Source: Acidimicrobiaceae bacterium
Lineage (GTDB): Bacteria > Actinomycetota > Acidimicrobiia > Acidimicrobiales > Ilumatobacteraceae
NCBI GenBank assembly: GCA_947467375.1
Contig: CANIHL010000005.1
Span: 1 to 44,940, forward strand
Reading direction: 5' to 3'
DNA length: 44,940 nucleotides
In this document: piece by piece, positions 1-7,958 of the stretch
How the letters are laid out: every line of letters starts with the position of its first letter
How positions within the stretch are numbered: the first letter of the stretch is position 1
Made by a program: the position numbers and the translations under genes
Notes under the pieces: generated by a model
Seen by the model: the letters and a program-made list of their open reading frames with translations, nothing else
Told to the model about the DNA's origin: nothing
Database searches by the model: none

Positions 1-30
1 CAGTGTGTACTGTGTGCCAAGGGGGTATTT

Positions 31-1086
31 GTGGGGGCACATATTCCGTCGTCTATTGGCGACGTTAATCAGGAGTGGTTTAAGTCTGCACTGGGTTGGG
101 AAGTCGATTCAATCGATTGCAACCAGATTGGTTCAGGCATTGGCGTGTCGAGCGCGTTGTATCGATGCAAACTTACGGGTCCAAAATGTCCGTCTTCGGT
201 CATTGTCAAACTTCCGGCACTCGATGAAGCAGCAGTGTTCACAAGCACCATGCTTCGCATGTACATCCGCGAAGCGAATTTCTTTAATTCACTCGTTCAT
301 GAAATGCCAATTCAGGTTCCTGTTGGCTATCTCTCGTTGATTGATGAAGAGACGAGCAAGTTTGTAGTGGTTATGGAAGACCTTGGCAACATGCGAATCA
401 TTGACCAAAACATTGGCATGACTATTGAAGATGCGCGCAAGTCCATCGATGCTGCAGCGAAAGTGCATGCCAATTGGTGGGGTAAGGGTGACGCACTCGC
501 AGAAGCGGGTAAAACCGTGAGCCTTGGTGATCCTATTTATCCTGCTGTGTTGCCGTTTGTGTTTGGTGAAGGCTGGGCGAAGTTGACGGCCGAGATGTCA
601 TTGCCGCAAGCGATCCTGGAAATTGGTCCGCACTTCAGCGAAGCACTTCCAAAATTGCTGAGCAGCATGGTGGTTGGACCAAACACGTTGTGTCATGGCG
701 ACTATCGCGCAGACAACTTGTTGTTTAATGAAAACAACGAACCTGTTGCCATTGACTTCCAATTGTTGGGCACAGGCACTGGCGCATATGACATTGCATA
801 TTTTGTAACGCAAAGTCTTACCCCTGAAGTTGCGAGCAAGCACGAGCGTGATTTGTTTGATCAATGGGTTACTGCGTTAATCACTCATGGTGCGCCAGCC
901 GGCCTTGTAGACCGCGACACACTGTGGTTGCACTACCGAACTGCTGCATTGTTCTGCCTTGCGTACCCAGTAATTGCAAGTAGGGGAATGGACTTGTCGG
1001 ACCCACGTCAACGCACGTTGATTGAAGTCATGACCAACAGGTTTGATCGCGCAGTGCGTGAGCTAAACCTGGCCGAGTTGTTGTAA
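31..1086 (+). CDS. APH/ecdysteroid-kinase-like phosphotransferase
   Basis: Cytosolic kinase-fold protein of 351 aa, predicted to phosphorylate a hydroxyl group of a small molecule. The catalytic-loop motif HGDYRADN (about residue 222) and the metal-binding IDFQ motif (about 241) are the Brenner-type motifs of the aminoglycoside phosphotransferase, choline kinase and EcKL superfamily. An N-lobe lysine is seen in VIVKLPAL. The GTG start at 31 is preceded by a strong AAGGGGG ribosome-binding site. The substrate cannot be read from sequence. A phosphatase and an oxygenase follow closely on the same strand, so a shared small catabolic operon is plausible. Family assignment is firm; substrate unknown. 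Confidence 0.85.
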   Translation: MGAHIPSSIGDVNQEWFKSALGWEVDSIDCNQIGSGIGVSSALYRCKLTGPKCPSSVIVKLPALDEAAVFTSTMLRMYIREANFFNSLVHEMPIQVPVGYLSLIDEETSKFVVVMEDLGNMRIIDQNIGMTIEDARKSIDAAAKVHANWWGKGDALAEAGKTVSLGDPIYPAVLPFVFGEGWAKLTAEMSLPQAILEIGPHFSEALPKLLSSMVVGPNTLCHGDYRADNLLFNENNEPVAIDFQLLGTGTGAYDIAYFVTQSLTPEVASKHERDLFDQWVTALITHGAPAGLVDRDTLWLHYRTAALFCLAYPVIASRGMDLSDPRQRTLIEVMTNRFDRAVRELNLAELL

Positions 1087-1115
1087 CTCACGCCGATCCA
1101 TCTACATTCTTAGAC

Positions 1116-1703
1116 GTGGAAATCATCCTGGTTCGTCACGCACTGCCTGTGCGCATTGAATTGGAAACAGGAATTGCCGACCCCGAATTATCGGCTGAGG
1201 GTCACGAACAGTCCAGGAAAATGGCGGCCTATTTAGCGAGTGAGCAAATAGATGCGGTGTATGTAAGCCCGCTTAGGCGTGCGCGTGAAACGGCACAGCC
1301 ACTCATCGAAAAACTTGGTATCCAATACGAAGTTTGCGAAGGCGTTGCAGAATTCGACAGAAACTCTAAGGAATATGTTCCTGCTGAAGAATTGCGGGCA
1401 ACCAATGATCCGCGTTGGCAGAAAATGATGAAGGGTGAGTGGGATGAAACTGCCGATTCACCAGAAGTGTTCCGCGATCGTGTGATTGCTTCGATTAACG
1501 AACTCATTGATCGACACCCAGGCCAGAAGGTTGCTGTGGTGTGTCACGGTGGCGTTGTCAATCAATACCTTGCATATGTTCTTGGCATTTCAACGCAAAT
1601 GGGCTTTTTCTACCCTCAATACACCTCGATCCATCGGGTTGCAGCCTCGCGTTCCGGTGCGAAATCCATAGTCAGTATCAACGAGGCTTCGCACCTGCGC
1701 TAG
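1116..1703 (+). CDS. Histidine phosphatase family protein
   Basis: Protein of 195 aa with the branch-1 histidine phosphatase pattern. The N-terminal VRHALP corresponds to the RHG motif (RHA variant, His at about residue 8), and the second catalytic histidine lies in VCHGGVVNQY (about residue 144). Members remove phosphate from sugars, nucleotides or other small molecules through a phosphohistidine intermediate. The GTG start at 1116 follows the upstream kinase by 29 nt, so cotranscription is likely. One speculation is that it reverses or completes the kinase reaction; nothing in the sequence fixes the substrate. Confidence 0.85.
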   Translation: MEIILVRHALPVRIELETGIADPELSAEGHEQSRKMAAYLASEQIDAVYVSPLRRARETAQPLIEKLGIQYEVCEGVAEFDRNSKEYVPAEELRATNDPRWQKMMKGEWDETADSPEVFRDRVIASINELIDRHPGQKVAVVCHGGVVNQYLAYVLGISTQMGFFYPQYTSIHRVAASRSGAKSIVSINEASHLR

Positions 1704-1739
1704 GTATTTTCACCTTCGTTTCTATGGCAACATTGGGGA

Positions 1740-2585
1740 ATGGCAATTGATGTTTCGAGGGTGGTCGACCTTGATCGGTATCCCATCCATGTAGATGGTG
1801 AAGCTCGAAGACAATTAGTGGCCGATGTGCAAAAAGACGTTCGCTCTGTCGGTTGCGCAGTTATTAAGCAGTTTGTAAAACCAGAAGCCATTCCCGCACT
1901 CGTTGCAGAAGGCGACAGAGTTTCGCATTTAGGTCATCGCAACTTCAATCGCACGAACCCGTACTTCACTCAGCTGCCAGCAGATTTACCTGACACACAC
2001 CCACTTCGTCGTTTCTACGACCGCTCAAACGCATTTGTGCCTGCCGACAATTTCGGCGAAGACAGCATTATTCGTGCGATGTATGAGTGGTCCTCGTTTG
2101 CGCCGTTCATTCAAGAAGTTCTTGAAGAGCCTTCGTTCTATCGATATGCCGACCCACTTGCCGATGTTGTCATCAACTTGGCCGAAGAGGGGAATGGTTT
2201 CCCTTGGCACTTCGACACCAACAACTACACCGTCACACTTGCTATTCAAAACGCAGAGCATGGCGGCGAGTTTGAATTCAGTCCAAATCTGCGTACATCA
2301 ACAGATGAAAATTATGATGGTGTCGGAAGAGTGTTGGATGGTGATCAGTCGCTTATTCATTCGTTGCATCTAGAGCCTGGTGATCTGCAAATTTTCAAGG
2401 GTCGCTATTCGTTGCATCGAGTAACTCCGCTTAGTGGTCCGACCATGCGGTACGTAGCGATTTTCAGTTTCACTGAAATGGAAGGCGTTGTGGGCAGCCC
2501 CGAACGCACCAAACAGTTGTATGGCCGTGTGTTGCCAATTCACCTTGAGCGTGCGGGTATGCGCGGCGACGCTTTAGTGGACTAG
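1740..2585 (+). CDS. Fe(II)/2-oxoglutarate-dependent oxygenase-like protein
   Basis: Protein of 281 aa. The central PWHFDTN motif provides an HxD metal-binding pair (about residues 157-159). A distal histidine in SLHRVTP (about 225) and a nearby arginine in MRYVA (about 236) fit the 2-oxoglutarate-binding site of the double-stranded beta-helix oxygenases. The overall look, including HGGEFEFSP and LEPGDLQIF, resembles ArpA/HalD-type hydroxylases, but I recognise this only at family level. It follows the phosphatase by 36 nt on the same strand. No signal peptide is seen, so it should be cytosolic. Substrate unknown; an amino acid or quaternary amine is a guess from the wider neighbourhood. Confidence 0.72.
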   Translation: MAIDVSRVVDLDRYPIHVDGEARRQLVADVQKDVRSVGCAVIKQFVKPEAIPALVAEGDRVSHLGHRNFNRTNPYFTQLPADLPDTHPLRRFYDRSNAFVPADNFGEDSIIRAMYEWSSFAPFIQEVLEEPSFYRYADPLADVVINLAEEGNGFPWHFDTNNYTVTLAIQNAEHGGEFEFSPNLRTSTDENYDGVGRVLDGDQSLIHSLHLEPGDLQIFKGRYSLHRVTPLSGPTMRYVAIFSFTEMEGVVGSPERTKQLYGRVLPIHLERAGMRGDALVD

Positions 2586-2711
2586 TTGGCCTTCTTGTTG
2601 TTTTGGTAGCTGCACTGAATCTTCAGGTAAGAGAGTAGGTTTGGGACATGAAGCTTGGCCCTGGGCTCACGTTCTCTTTGAAGCGCACGTTGGGAATGAA
2701 ATAGTTACGAA

Positions 2712-3380
2712 ATGAAAAATTTTCCTGCAATTTCCACATTTGTCGTCATCATTTTATTGATTTGGCGAAGTCGGAAAAACGCCAAGAAATCTGGAAAAAC
2801 ATCGAAAAAGTCTGTACAAAAACGTGATATCCCAATGATTGATTCTGAAATTACCGCGATTACCGATGAGATCGATTTCTTTTCAACGTACAAAGATCAT
2901 GATGTTGCGCATGCAACCGACTCAATCGTGTTGCAGAAAGACGAGCACCTGCTAGCTGCGGTGATTGGGGTTGGGTTTGTAGAAAACAAGACAACTGAAG
3001 ACGGTGTATCTCCATTCCTGCTTGATGAAGGCGAATTCATCATCACCACTGTGCGAGGTGTGTTTGTAGGAAAAACTATGACTCATGATTTTCAATGGAC
3101 CAAACTTATTTCGCATAAATCAGAAACGGTGACGGAAGATGTCAATATGGTCACGTATCTCCCAGTCAGTAACAGACAAAAGATTTATGGCATCGCTACA
3201 GATATTGCTACCAATGGCACGCTTCAAAAAAGATTGAGTTTTGGTGTCGCGGTCGCGCTGGGACGGCAAGAGCAACATATCGACGGACTAAAGGCAGAGC
3301 GCGAGAAATTGACACAAGAAAAGCAGCAATTGGCATTAGGTTCGGCTGGTGGCTCTGGGTTTGAGAAAGAGCAAAGCTAG
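2712..3380 (+). CDS. Unknown N-terminally membrane-anchored protein with PH-like middle and coiled-coil tail
   Basis: I do not recognise this 222-aa protein as a named family. Residues about 4-17 are a short hydrophobic segment (FVVIILLIW) followed by a very basic stretch rich in Lys, suggesting a single N-terminal anchor with a cytosolic body. The middle (about 70-170) contains a pattern (GEFIITTVRGVFVG, then TKLISHKSET) reminiscent of bacterial PH-like domains, offered only as a possibility. The C-terminus is a short charged coiled coil (AEREKLTQEKQQ). It is the last chromosomal gene before the first tRNA-Ala fragment, 26 nt downstream, so the ancestral tRNA promoter may overlap its 3' end. 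Confidence 0.6.
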   Translation: MKNFPAISTFVVIILLIWRSRKNAKKSGKTSKKSVQKRDIPMIDSEITAITDEIDFFSTYKDHDVAHATDSIVLQKDEHLLAAVIGVGFVENKTTEDGVSPFLLDEGEFIITTVRGVFVGKTMTHDFQWTKLISHKSETVTEDVNMVTYLPVSNRQKIYGIATDIATNGTLQKRLSFGVAVALGRQEQHIDGLKAEREKLTQEKQQLALGSAGGSGFEKEQS

Positions 3381-3406
3381 AACGCTAGGCTCTTGCAGGA
3401 AATAGC

Positions 3407-3453
<47 letters not shown>

Positions 3454-3540
3454 AGTTTTCCAATTTTGTTCAAACGTCCTGAACCTCAATCCCAATATGG
3501 CTTTTGCATGTTTTGCGGCCTTTATGGCTAGCACGTCGAC

Positions 3541-3559
3541 CTCTTCCTTTTAGGAAGGG
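3541..3559 (+). promoter_or_regulatory. Hairpin covering the integrase-remnant ribosome-binding site
   Basis: CTCTTCC and GGAAGGG pair as a 7-bp stem (one G-U pair) around the loop TTTTA. The right arm is the Shine-Dalgarno sequence of the GTG start at 3566. A similar arrangement precedes the intact integrase at 8646, suggesting conserved translational control. Confidence 0.5.
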
Positions 3560-3565
3560 AATTAA

Positions 3566-3871
3566 GTGAAACTTTCATGGATTGACGAATTTGTATCCGA
3601 TTGGGTGCTGTCAGGTAAATCTCCAACCACTGCAAATGCTTATAAGAAGAATTTAATTTTATTATTAAAATATTGTTCAGATCCACAATTAATTGATATT
3701 AAAAAATGGTTGACAGATGCTCAAACAAAAGAGGTTTGTCGCAAACGTGCACAATCCGCAAGAGCATTTGGCTCATGGTGTGAAAAAGTTGGCTTAGAAG
3801 AATTCGGTTTTTGGAAACAAATACCAGTTCAAAAAATAGAGATAAAACCTCAGTGCACTGTTGCGGCTTAA
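3566..3871 (+). pseudogene. Truncated tyrosine recombinase (core-binding domain only)
   Basis: The 101-aa product aligns end to end with the N-terminal SAM-like core-binding domain of the intact integrase at 8646. Shared landmarks are DEF.(A/S)DW near the start, the K(S/A)..(A/V)RAFG.W segment, FG(F/W)WK..PV and a final Q.TV. The reading frame stops where the intact protein enters its catalytic domain (TVAA-stop against TVTEE), so Arg, Lys, His and Tyr catalytic residues are all absent. I found no obvious catalytic-domain remnant in the following 400 nt. It could still bind core sites as a competitor, but a decayed integrase is the simpler reading. The GTG start at 3566 has an AGGAAGG ribosome-binding site. 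Confidence 0.8.
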
Positions 3872-3883
3872 GGTGAAAACTAT

Positions 3884-3916
3884 CCAAAAGCAAGTTTGAG
3901 AAAACGTTGCTTTTGG
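3884..3916. repeat. Perfect 10-bp inverted repeat after the integrase remnant
   Basis: CCAAAAGCAA and TTGCTTTTGG form perfect arms around a 13-nt spacer, starting 12 nt after the integrase-remnant stop codon. No T-run follows, so it is not a typical intrinsic terminator. It may be an RNA hairpin, a recombinase-binding site or a remnant of the deletion junction. Confidence 0.65.
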
Positions 3917-4061
3917 GATTGGTTTCTGTGGACGGAGCTATCGGGTGGGTCTCGCTCGGACAAGAGCAGAGACCATCCATTCGGTTAACACCCCCGTACC
4001 CCACCTATGCCCCTAGTGCACGTGAAGTTCTGTGCCAGTCTGTGAATTCAGGAAAAAAAAT

Positions 4062-4142
4062 ATGGAAGTGGGTACTTCTATCGATGACATCTCGTCATTG
4101 AAAGCCAAGATGTCATCGCTCACTTGGGAGGAATTGGACTAA
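4062..4142 (+). CDS. Possible 26-aa micro-ORF spanning an inverted repeat
   Basis: ATG at 4062 follows an AGGA sequence by a short A-tract and opens a 26-codon frame ending TAA. The peptide is acidic at both ends (start MEVGTSIDD, end TWEELD). The frame spans the 11-bp inverted repeat, so its codons for DDIS and KMSS derive from the two arms. It could be a real small protein, a leader peptide or chance. Confidence is low because nothing is conserved that I can name. Confidence 0.25.
   Translation: MEVGTSIDDISSLKAKMSSLTWEELD
4082..4118. repeat. Perfect 11-bp inverted repeat
   Basis: CGATGACATCT and AGATGTCATCG are perfect complementary arms separated by 15 nt. The arms would give a stable hairpin in RNA or single-stranded DNA. 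The role is unknown; candidates are an operator for the gene at 4271 or a recombination site. Confidence 0.7.
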
Positions 4143-4270
4143 GGTTCATTCTGTTGATATTTGTGTCTGCTTTCGGTTCTGGCATGTGTAGTAGTCGTGG
4201 TTCTTGTAAAAAGAAAAGCTCAAACCGAATCATTGGATGTTTAAAAACCTGTAAATAGAATAGGAATTAA

Positions 4271-4990
4271 ATGAAACTCAAGGCGCTAAAAAACACCATA
4301 TTTTTTGTTTTTGGAGTCACAGTTCTTACTGCATGTTTGAATGTTGAAGCTGATTTGAAGTTGGATTCGAAGGCGTTGGCCTCTGGTGAATACAAAATCA
4401 CTATGGAAAAATCGATTGCGGCGATGATGGGTGCTACTGATGCTGAATCTTTCAAAAAAGTATTCATCGCCCAAGAAGATTTTGACCTAGCTAGTGAAGA
4501 GATTTCAGTAGTTGAATCTGGCGATTCGTACATCATGACTGTGAAAGCTACAGATTATCCTTTGGTTGACAAAGACATGAGTGCAACACTGATGCCTGAT
4601 GGGAGTATTAAATTTCTTTTCAGTCAAGAGGGGTCAACGGATGAAAGCACGATGGTGGCAGGGAATATTTCTCTAAAACTTGAGTTCCCAGGTGATATCA
4701 CGGAACTAAGTCCAGAATTTCAAAAAGTTGACAATCGCAATGTGTTGCTAGATGTACCACTTTCTCAAGTGGTTGCAGGCGCTTATGTCATCAGCGAAAG
4801 TGGAGATTCTCCAGAGAGTGATTCAAGTGCTGAAGAAGCGACTTCAAGTGCAAGTGATGGTTCCAATTCCAAGTTGATTATTGGGCTTATGGCAGTAGTT
4901 CTCCTGGTTGGGGTCGGGCTTGTGCTTAAACGAAAGAAGTCGACAAAATCAGGTTTTGGTTCCTCCGAAGATGTGGACGCAAATTCCTAA
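4271..4990 (+). CDS. LppM-like exported protein with C-terminal membrane anchor
   Basis: Protein of 239 aa. The signal peptide ends in a lipobox-like LTACLN, so the mature N-terminus is probably lipidated at Cys. The ectodomain starts with alternating beta-strand sequence (VEADLKLDS, SGEYKITM) typical of the actinobacterial LppM domain. A Ser/Glu/Asp-rich linker (about 175-195) leads to a C-terminal helix (LIIGLMAVVLLVGVGLVL) and a basic tail. LppM proteins act at the cell envelope, and their biochemical role is poorly defined. The start has an AGGAATTAA ribosome-binding region. It is the first cargo gene of element 1, transcribed towards the pentapeptide gene on the other strand. Confidence 0.65.
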   Translation: MKLKALKNTIFFVFGVTVLTACLNVEADLKLDSKALASGEYKITMEKSIAAMMGATDAESFKKVFIAQEDFDLASEEISVVESGDSYIMTVKATDYPLVDKDMSATLMPDGSIKFLFSQEGSTDESTMVAGNISLKLEFPGDITELSPEFQKVDNRNVLLDVPLSQVVAGAYVISESGDSPESDSSAEEATSSASDGSNSKLIIGLMAVVLLVGVGLVLKRKKSTKSGFGSSEDVDANS

Positions 4991-5038
4991 ATCACTCGTA
5001 CCGATTAGCCGTCACTGATAATGACGATAAAGTAATCA

Positions 5039-5065
5039 ACCTTGAGTGTGAAGCACGATCAAGGT
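5039..5065. terminator. Candidate hairpin between convergent genes
   Basis: ACCTTGA and TCAAGGT form a perfect 7-bp inverted repeat in the short space between the convergent genes ending at 4990 and 5114. A smaller inverted repeat, CGTCA with TGACG, lies at 5010-5026. Neither has a clear T-run, so a terminator role is inferred only from position. Confidence 0.35.
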
Positions 5066-5113
5066 AGCTTGGAATTTTGCCGTTCCTGAATCCGCTAGTT
5101 AGACACTGACTTC

Positions 5114-5665
5114 TTATTCGTGGATTGTTCCGTCAGGCATGGTTGTACCAGTCAGTATTGCCCCATTCAAAGCCCCTTCCAAAAGGTTGGATCCAAGAAG
5201 ATTTGCATCTGTCAGGTTCGCACCGCTCCAGCAATCCCTAGAACTGTTGCATGAAAAATATGCATAAGCCAAGTTTGCACCTGTCAAGTTTGCATTGCGA
5301 AAGATTACGTCGTCACCTTCAGCGCCCGTCAGGTTTGCACCGATCAGATTTGCTCGAATTAGTTTTGCGTGGCCCATTTTTGCATATGACAAATTAGTTT
5401 GTTCAAGGTTTACACCTGACAGGTTTGCGAAACCTAACGATGCGCCAGACATGTTCATATATGAAAGATCAAAACCTTCAAAAATTGCTGAAGTGCACTC
5501 AAGGTGTTCCGGAGGATCGCAGTTGTAAACTTCGGTTGTAATTGTTACTTCTACATCCTTAGAGCAACCTACGTTACTAACTACCAAAATTGATAAAATC
5601 AAAAACGAAATTGAGCGCTTAATTTTGCTCAGAAATACATTGGAGCATCGTAAATCAGTAGCCAT
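5114..5665 (-). CDS. Exported pentapeptide-repeat protein
   Basis: I chose the ATG at 5665 (183 aa) because the track start at 5683 is a TTG, and AGGA lies directly before the ATG. A basic N-terminus and hydrophobic stretch (ISFLILSILVVSNVGC) form a signal peptide. The Cys is a possible lipidation site, although Asn at -3 is a poor lipobox. About residues 60-175 are A(N/D)LxX pentapeptide repeats that should fold as a right-handed quadrilateral beta-helix. It ends in the tail TGTTMPDGTIHE, shared in closely related form with the proteins at 7070 and 19977. It lies 23 nt after the lipoprotein stop at 5689, so both may form one operon. Function unknown. Confidence 0.82.
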   Translation of the reverse strand: MATDLRCSNVFLSKIKRSISFLILSILVVSNVGCSKDVEVTITTEVYNCDPPEHLECTSAIFEGFDLSYMNMSGASLGFANLSGVNLEQTNLSYAKMGHAKLIRANLIGANLTGAEGDDVIFRNANLTGANLAYAYFSCNSSRDCWSGANLTDANLLGSNLLEGALNGAILTGTTMPDGTIHE

Positions 5666-5688
5666 AATCCTGGTTACCGGCAATCGTT

Positions 5689-6273
5689 TTATGAGTTAGG
5701 TAGGCAGTAGTCAAAATTTGTAAAGTAATAGGCAGTTCCATCAATTATTGAGTAATGAATGTCTATATCTTTCTCACCCGGTTGATACCCAACATCAACA
5801 TATTTTACCCGAATCATGTATGTCCTTCCGAAATCACTCGGCTTGAATGTTTTACCGTCTGAATGTTCAAGAATCCAATCGGGGGTGGGAATGCTTGAAC
5901 CCAATTGTGGAACCATATAGGAGATGTAAAAGGTTGAGTATTGGTCCAGTTGTTCCTGGAGGCAGTCTTGCAACATTGCATCAGTCAAATATTCACGGTA
6001 AGGGGGGAATAGGTTTTTGGTATCAAAATCGAATGAAGCTTTAAAGGTTTCTTTAGTGTTTGCCGCTGCCGAAAACAGCTGTTGACCTTCATAGGCCACG
6101 AGTCGGAAAAGTTGTTCATCTGCAGCAGTTTGGGCTGCTGGATCCAATGTTGTGGTCGGAGCGTCAATGGATGATTCATTGGCATCTGTTTTTGATCCAC
6201 AGGCCGCAAGGGTTGACAGCGCTAGAACAGCAAAGGCTGCTCTAACTGAACGATTAATCATGAAGGTTCTCAT
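5689..6273 (-). CDS. Lipoprotein of unknown function
   Basis: Protein of 194 aa with a clear bacterial lipoprotein signal peptide: basic start, hydrophobic core and lipobox LAACG. The mature part begins with a Thr/Ala/Asp-rich linker, then a soluble domain with Phe/Tyr-rich segments and two Cys residues (DCLQ and YCLP) that could form a disulfide outside the membrane. I do not recognise the domain. The ATG at 6273 is the track start; an internal ATG at 6261 is possible. An extended -10 box sits only about 7 nt upstream, so the mRNA may be leaderless. The pentapeptide gene follows on the same strand. Confidence 0.7.
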   Translation of the reverse strand: MRTFMINRSVRAAFAVLALSTLAACGSKTDANESSIDAPTTTLDPAAQTAADEQLFRLVAYEGQQLFSAAANTKETFKASFDFDTKNLFPPYREYLTDAMLQDCLQEQLDQYSTFYISYMVPQLGSSIPTPDWILEHSDGKTFKPSDFGRTYMIRVKYVDVGYQPGEKDIDIHYSIIDGTAYYFTNFDYCLPNS

Positions 6274-6279
6274 ATAGCA

Positions 6280-6288
6280 TTTATACCA
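6280..6288 (-). promoter_or_regulatory. Extended -10 promoter element for the 6273 lipoprotein gene
   Basis: On the minus strand the sequence TGGTATAAA matches an extended -10 element (TGn plus TATAAT-like). Its distance to the ATG at 6273 would put transcription start at or next to the start codon, implying a leaderless mRNA, which is common in Actinobacteria. No good -35 box is visible. Confidence 0.5.
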
Positions 6289-6483
6289 CGATCAGCCCAT
6301 CAATTGCTAGTGAGTCGGTCAGCGTTGGATGCGGAAGCTCTGATCTGTGCATCACGAAAATTGGGGGCTACTTGGAAGCGCTTTTAGTCTGAATTTTACA
6401 GAACTGTCCCATTGCTAGACCAATGTGGTAGAAATCCATAACGGTTGTAAATATCCAAAAGTTTGATTTATGAGGGGTTGAGA

Positions 6484-6930
6484 ATGAATAAGAGTTTTAA
6501 AGCTCTCACTTATGTTGTATTGGCTGCAATTTCATTAACTTCATGTTCAAATAGTTCAGATTCTTCGTCCAAGAGCAAGAGCAAGAGTTTTGAGACGCTT
6601 TTGGAGATGCGTGATGCATTCATTGTTGTTGGAGGCGATTGTTCTGACTGGAAACAAGAAAACGAAGTAAAGCTTGCCTTGGAATCTGGGGCTTGTGGCG
6701 ATTCCAATGTCCTCAGTATTTACTCGAGCCGAGCAGCAGCTGACGAGCAAAATAGGGCGTATAAGAAACTGATAGCCGAAATTTTGCCATCCGAAATTGA
6801 AGAGGACAAGCCAATACATTTGCTTGTCGGAGAAAATTGGATCCTTAATGAATCCGATATGAATCTACTTTATGATTTTCAATCAAAATATGGCGGTGAT
6901 CTCATCACAAGCTATAGCCAGATTTCCTGA
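6484..6930 (+). CDS. Small lipoprotein of unknown function
   Basis: The start at 6484 (148 aa) is preferred over the track start at 6463 because it begins a clean signal peptide and has an AGGGG ribosome-binding site. The lipobox SLTSC predicts lipid anchoring, followed by a Ser/Lys linker (SSDSSSKSKS). The mature domain has about 110 residues with two Cys (GGDCSDW and SGACGD), probably disulfide bonded, and the segment VGENWIL. This layout resembles small extracytoplasmic actinobacterial proteins of unknown function. It is transcribed divergently from the lipoprotein at 6273 and converges with the pentapeptide gene ending at 7070. Confidence 0.72.
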   Translation: MNKSFKALTYVVLAAISLTSCSNSSDSSSKSKSKSFETLLEMRDAFIVVGGDCSDWKQENEVKLALESGACGDSNVLSIYSSRAAADEQNRAYKKLIAEILPSEIEEDKPIHLLVGENWILNESDMNLLYDFQSKYGGDLITSYSQIS

Positions 6931-7069
6931 GAAGTTCTTACTTTCACGGCAACATCCAACGAGGTTTGTAACCTAAGGTTGCCTGAATTTTTAGAAGTGA
7001 TGCTCCAGAGGGCTTATAATCAATACAAAACTATTTTAATTGTTTAACGCTCAGCTATACGTTGACTAG

Positions 7070-7876
7070 TTAGTCGTGGATTGAGCCATCTGGCATTGTT
7101 GCGCCAGTGAGAATAGCGCCAGTCAGATTTGCACCACTTAGGTTTGCGCCACTCAAGTTGGTTTGCCTCAGGACTGCACCACTCAGGTCTGCGCCCCATA
7201 GATTTGCACCACTTAGGTTTGCGCCACTCAAGTTTGTGCTAGTCAGGATTGCACTATTCAGATTTGCACCACTTAGGTTTGCACCACTCAGGACTGCACC
7301 ACGCAGGTCTGCGCCACGCAAGTTGGTTTCCATCAGGACTATGCCAGCCAGGTTTGCGCCACTCAAGTTTGCGCCAGTGAGAATAGCGCTAGTCAGGTTT
7401 GCACCACTTAGGTTTGCGCCACTCAAGTTGGTTTCTATCACTTCTATGCCAGCCAGGTTTGCGCCAGTCAGATTTGCACCACTTAGGTTTGCGCCACTCA
7501 GGACTGCACCCAGATTTGCACCACTCAGGTTTGCGCCACTCAAGTTTGTGTTAGTCAGGATTGCACTATTCAGATTTGCACCAGTTAGGTTTGCGCCACT
7601 CAAGTTGGTTTCCATCAGGACTATGCCAGCCAGGTTTGCGCCAGTCAGATTTGCTTCAATCAGGACTGCACCACTTAGGTCTGCACAACTCAAGTCTGCG
7701 TAGTTGAGTACTGCGCCAGTCAGATCAGCTCCAGGCGCAATCGTGTAGCCATCCACAACCTTTTCAGACTGATTGCATGTAGTCAACTCATTCGTAGCGG
7801 TTGACTCGGATGTTGCTCCACAAGCCGATAAAGCGAAAAGAACTAAACAGGAAATAGCTACCTTTGTTTTGCGCAT
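7070..7876 (-). CDS. Long pentapeptide-repeat lipoprotein
   Basis: Protein of 268 aa. The signal peptide ends in lipobox LSACG, then after a short linker come about 40 pentapeptide units dominated by SGANL, with occasional IVLMETNL coils, ending in TGATMPDGSIHD. The repeats should make a highly regular quadrilateral beta-helix on the outer face of the membrane. The underlying DNA is a 15-nt tandem-repeat tract and therefore prone to slippage. One coil (GANLGAVLSGANL, near 7505-7520) has lost one codon relative to the register. The C-terminal tail is shared with the pentapeptide proteins at 5114 and 19977. Pentapeptide proteins include DNA mimics and toxins or immunity proteins, but an extracellular one argues against gyrase mimicry. 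Confidence 0.9.
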   Translation of the reverse strand: MRKTKVAISCLVLFALSACGATSESTATNELTTCNQSEKVVDGYTIAPGADLTGAVLNYADLSCADLSGAVLIEANLTGANLAGIVLMETNLSGANLTGANLNSAILTNTNLSGANLSGANLGAVLSGANLSGANLTGANLAGIEVIETNLSGANLSGANLTSAILTGANLSGANLAGIVLMETNLRGADLRGAVLSGANLSGANLNSAILTSTNLSGANLSGANLWGADLSGAVLRQTNLSGANLSGANLTGAILTGATMPDGSIHD

Positions 7877-7958
7877 ACCTTAATTGTGCCCTTTTTTATT
7901 GCTGATTAGCAAAGCCCCCGTCACTTCCTGTTCTATATCCCAAAACTTTGCTGCTGCA

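Larger units (their letters stand above)
3917..4270. other. Intergenic stretch with weak coding signal
   Basis: Between the integrase remnant and the LppM-like gene I see no convincing conserved gene. The listed 64-aa plus-strand and 101-aa minus-strand frames look like shadows. The stretch holds an 11-bp perfect inverted repeat (4082-4118), a possible 26-codon ORF at 4062 and the AGGA site for the gene at 4271. It probably marks the deletion that removed the integrase catalytic domain. Confidence 0.5.

Noticed and set aside
3699-4101. ORFs of 101 aa (minus) and 64 aa (plus) after the integrase remnant
   Set aside because: No recognisable domain and low-complexity composition; the minus frame is largely antisense to the integrase remnant.
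7107-7703. 198-aa plus-strand ORF rich in RFAPL repeats
   Set aside because: It is the antisense shadow of the pentapeptide gene at 7070; its periodicity is imposed by the 15-nt repeat.
7100-7720. Possible CRISPR-like array
   Set aside because: The repeats are 15-nt coding units with no unique spacers and no cas genes; they encode A(N/D)LxX pentapeptides.
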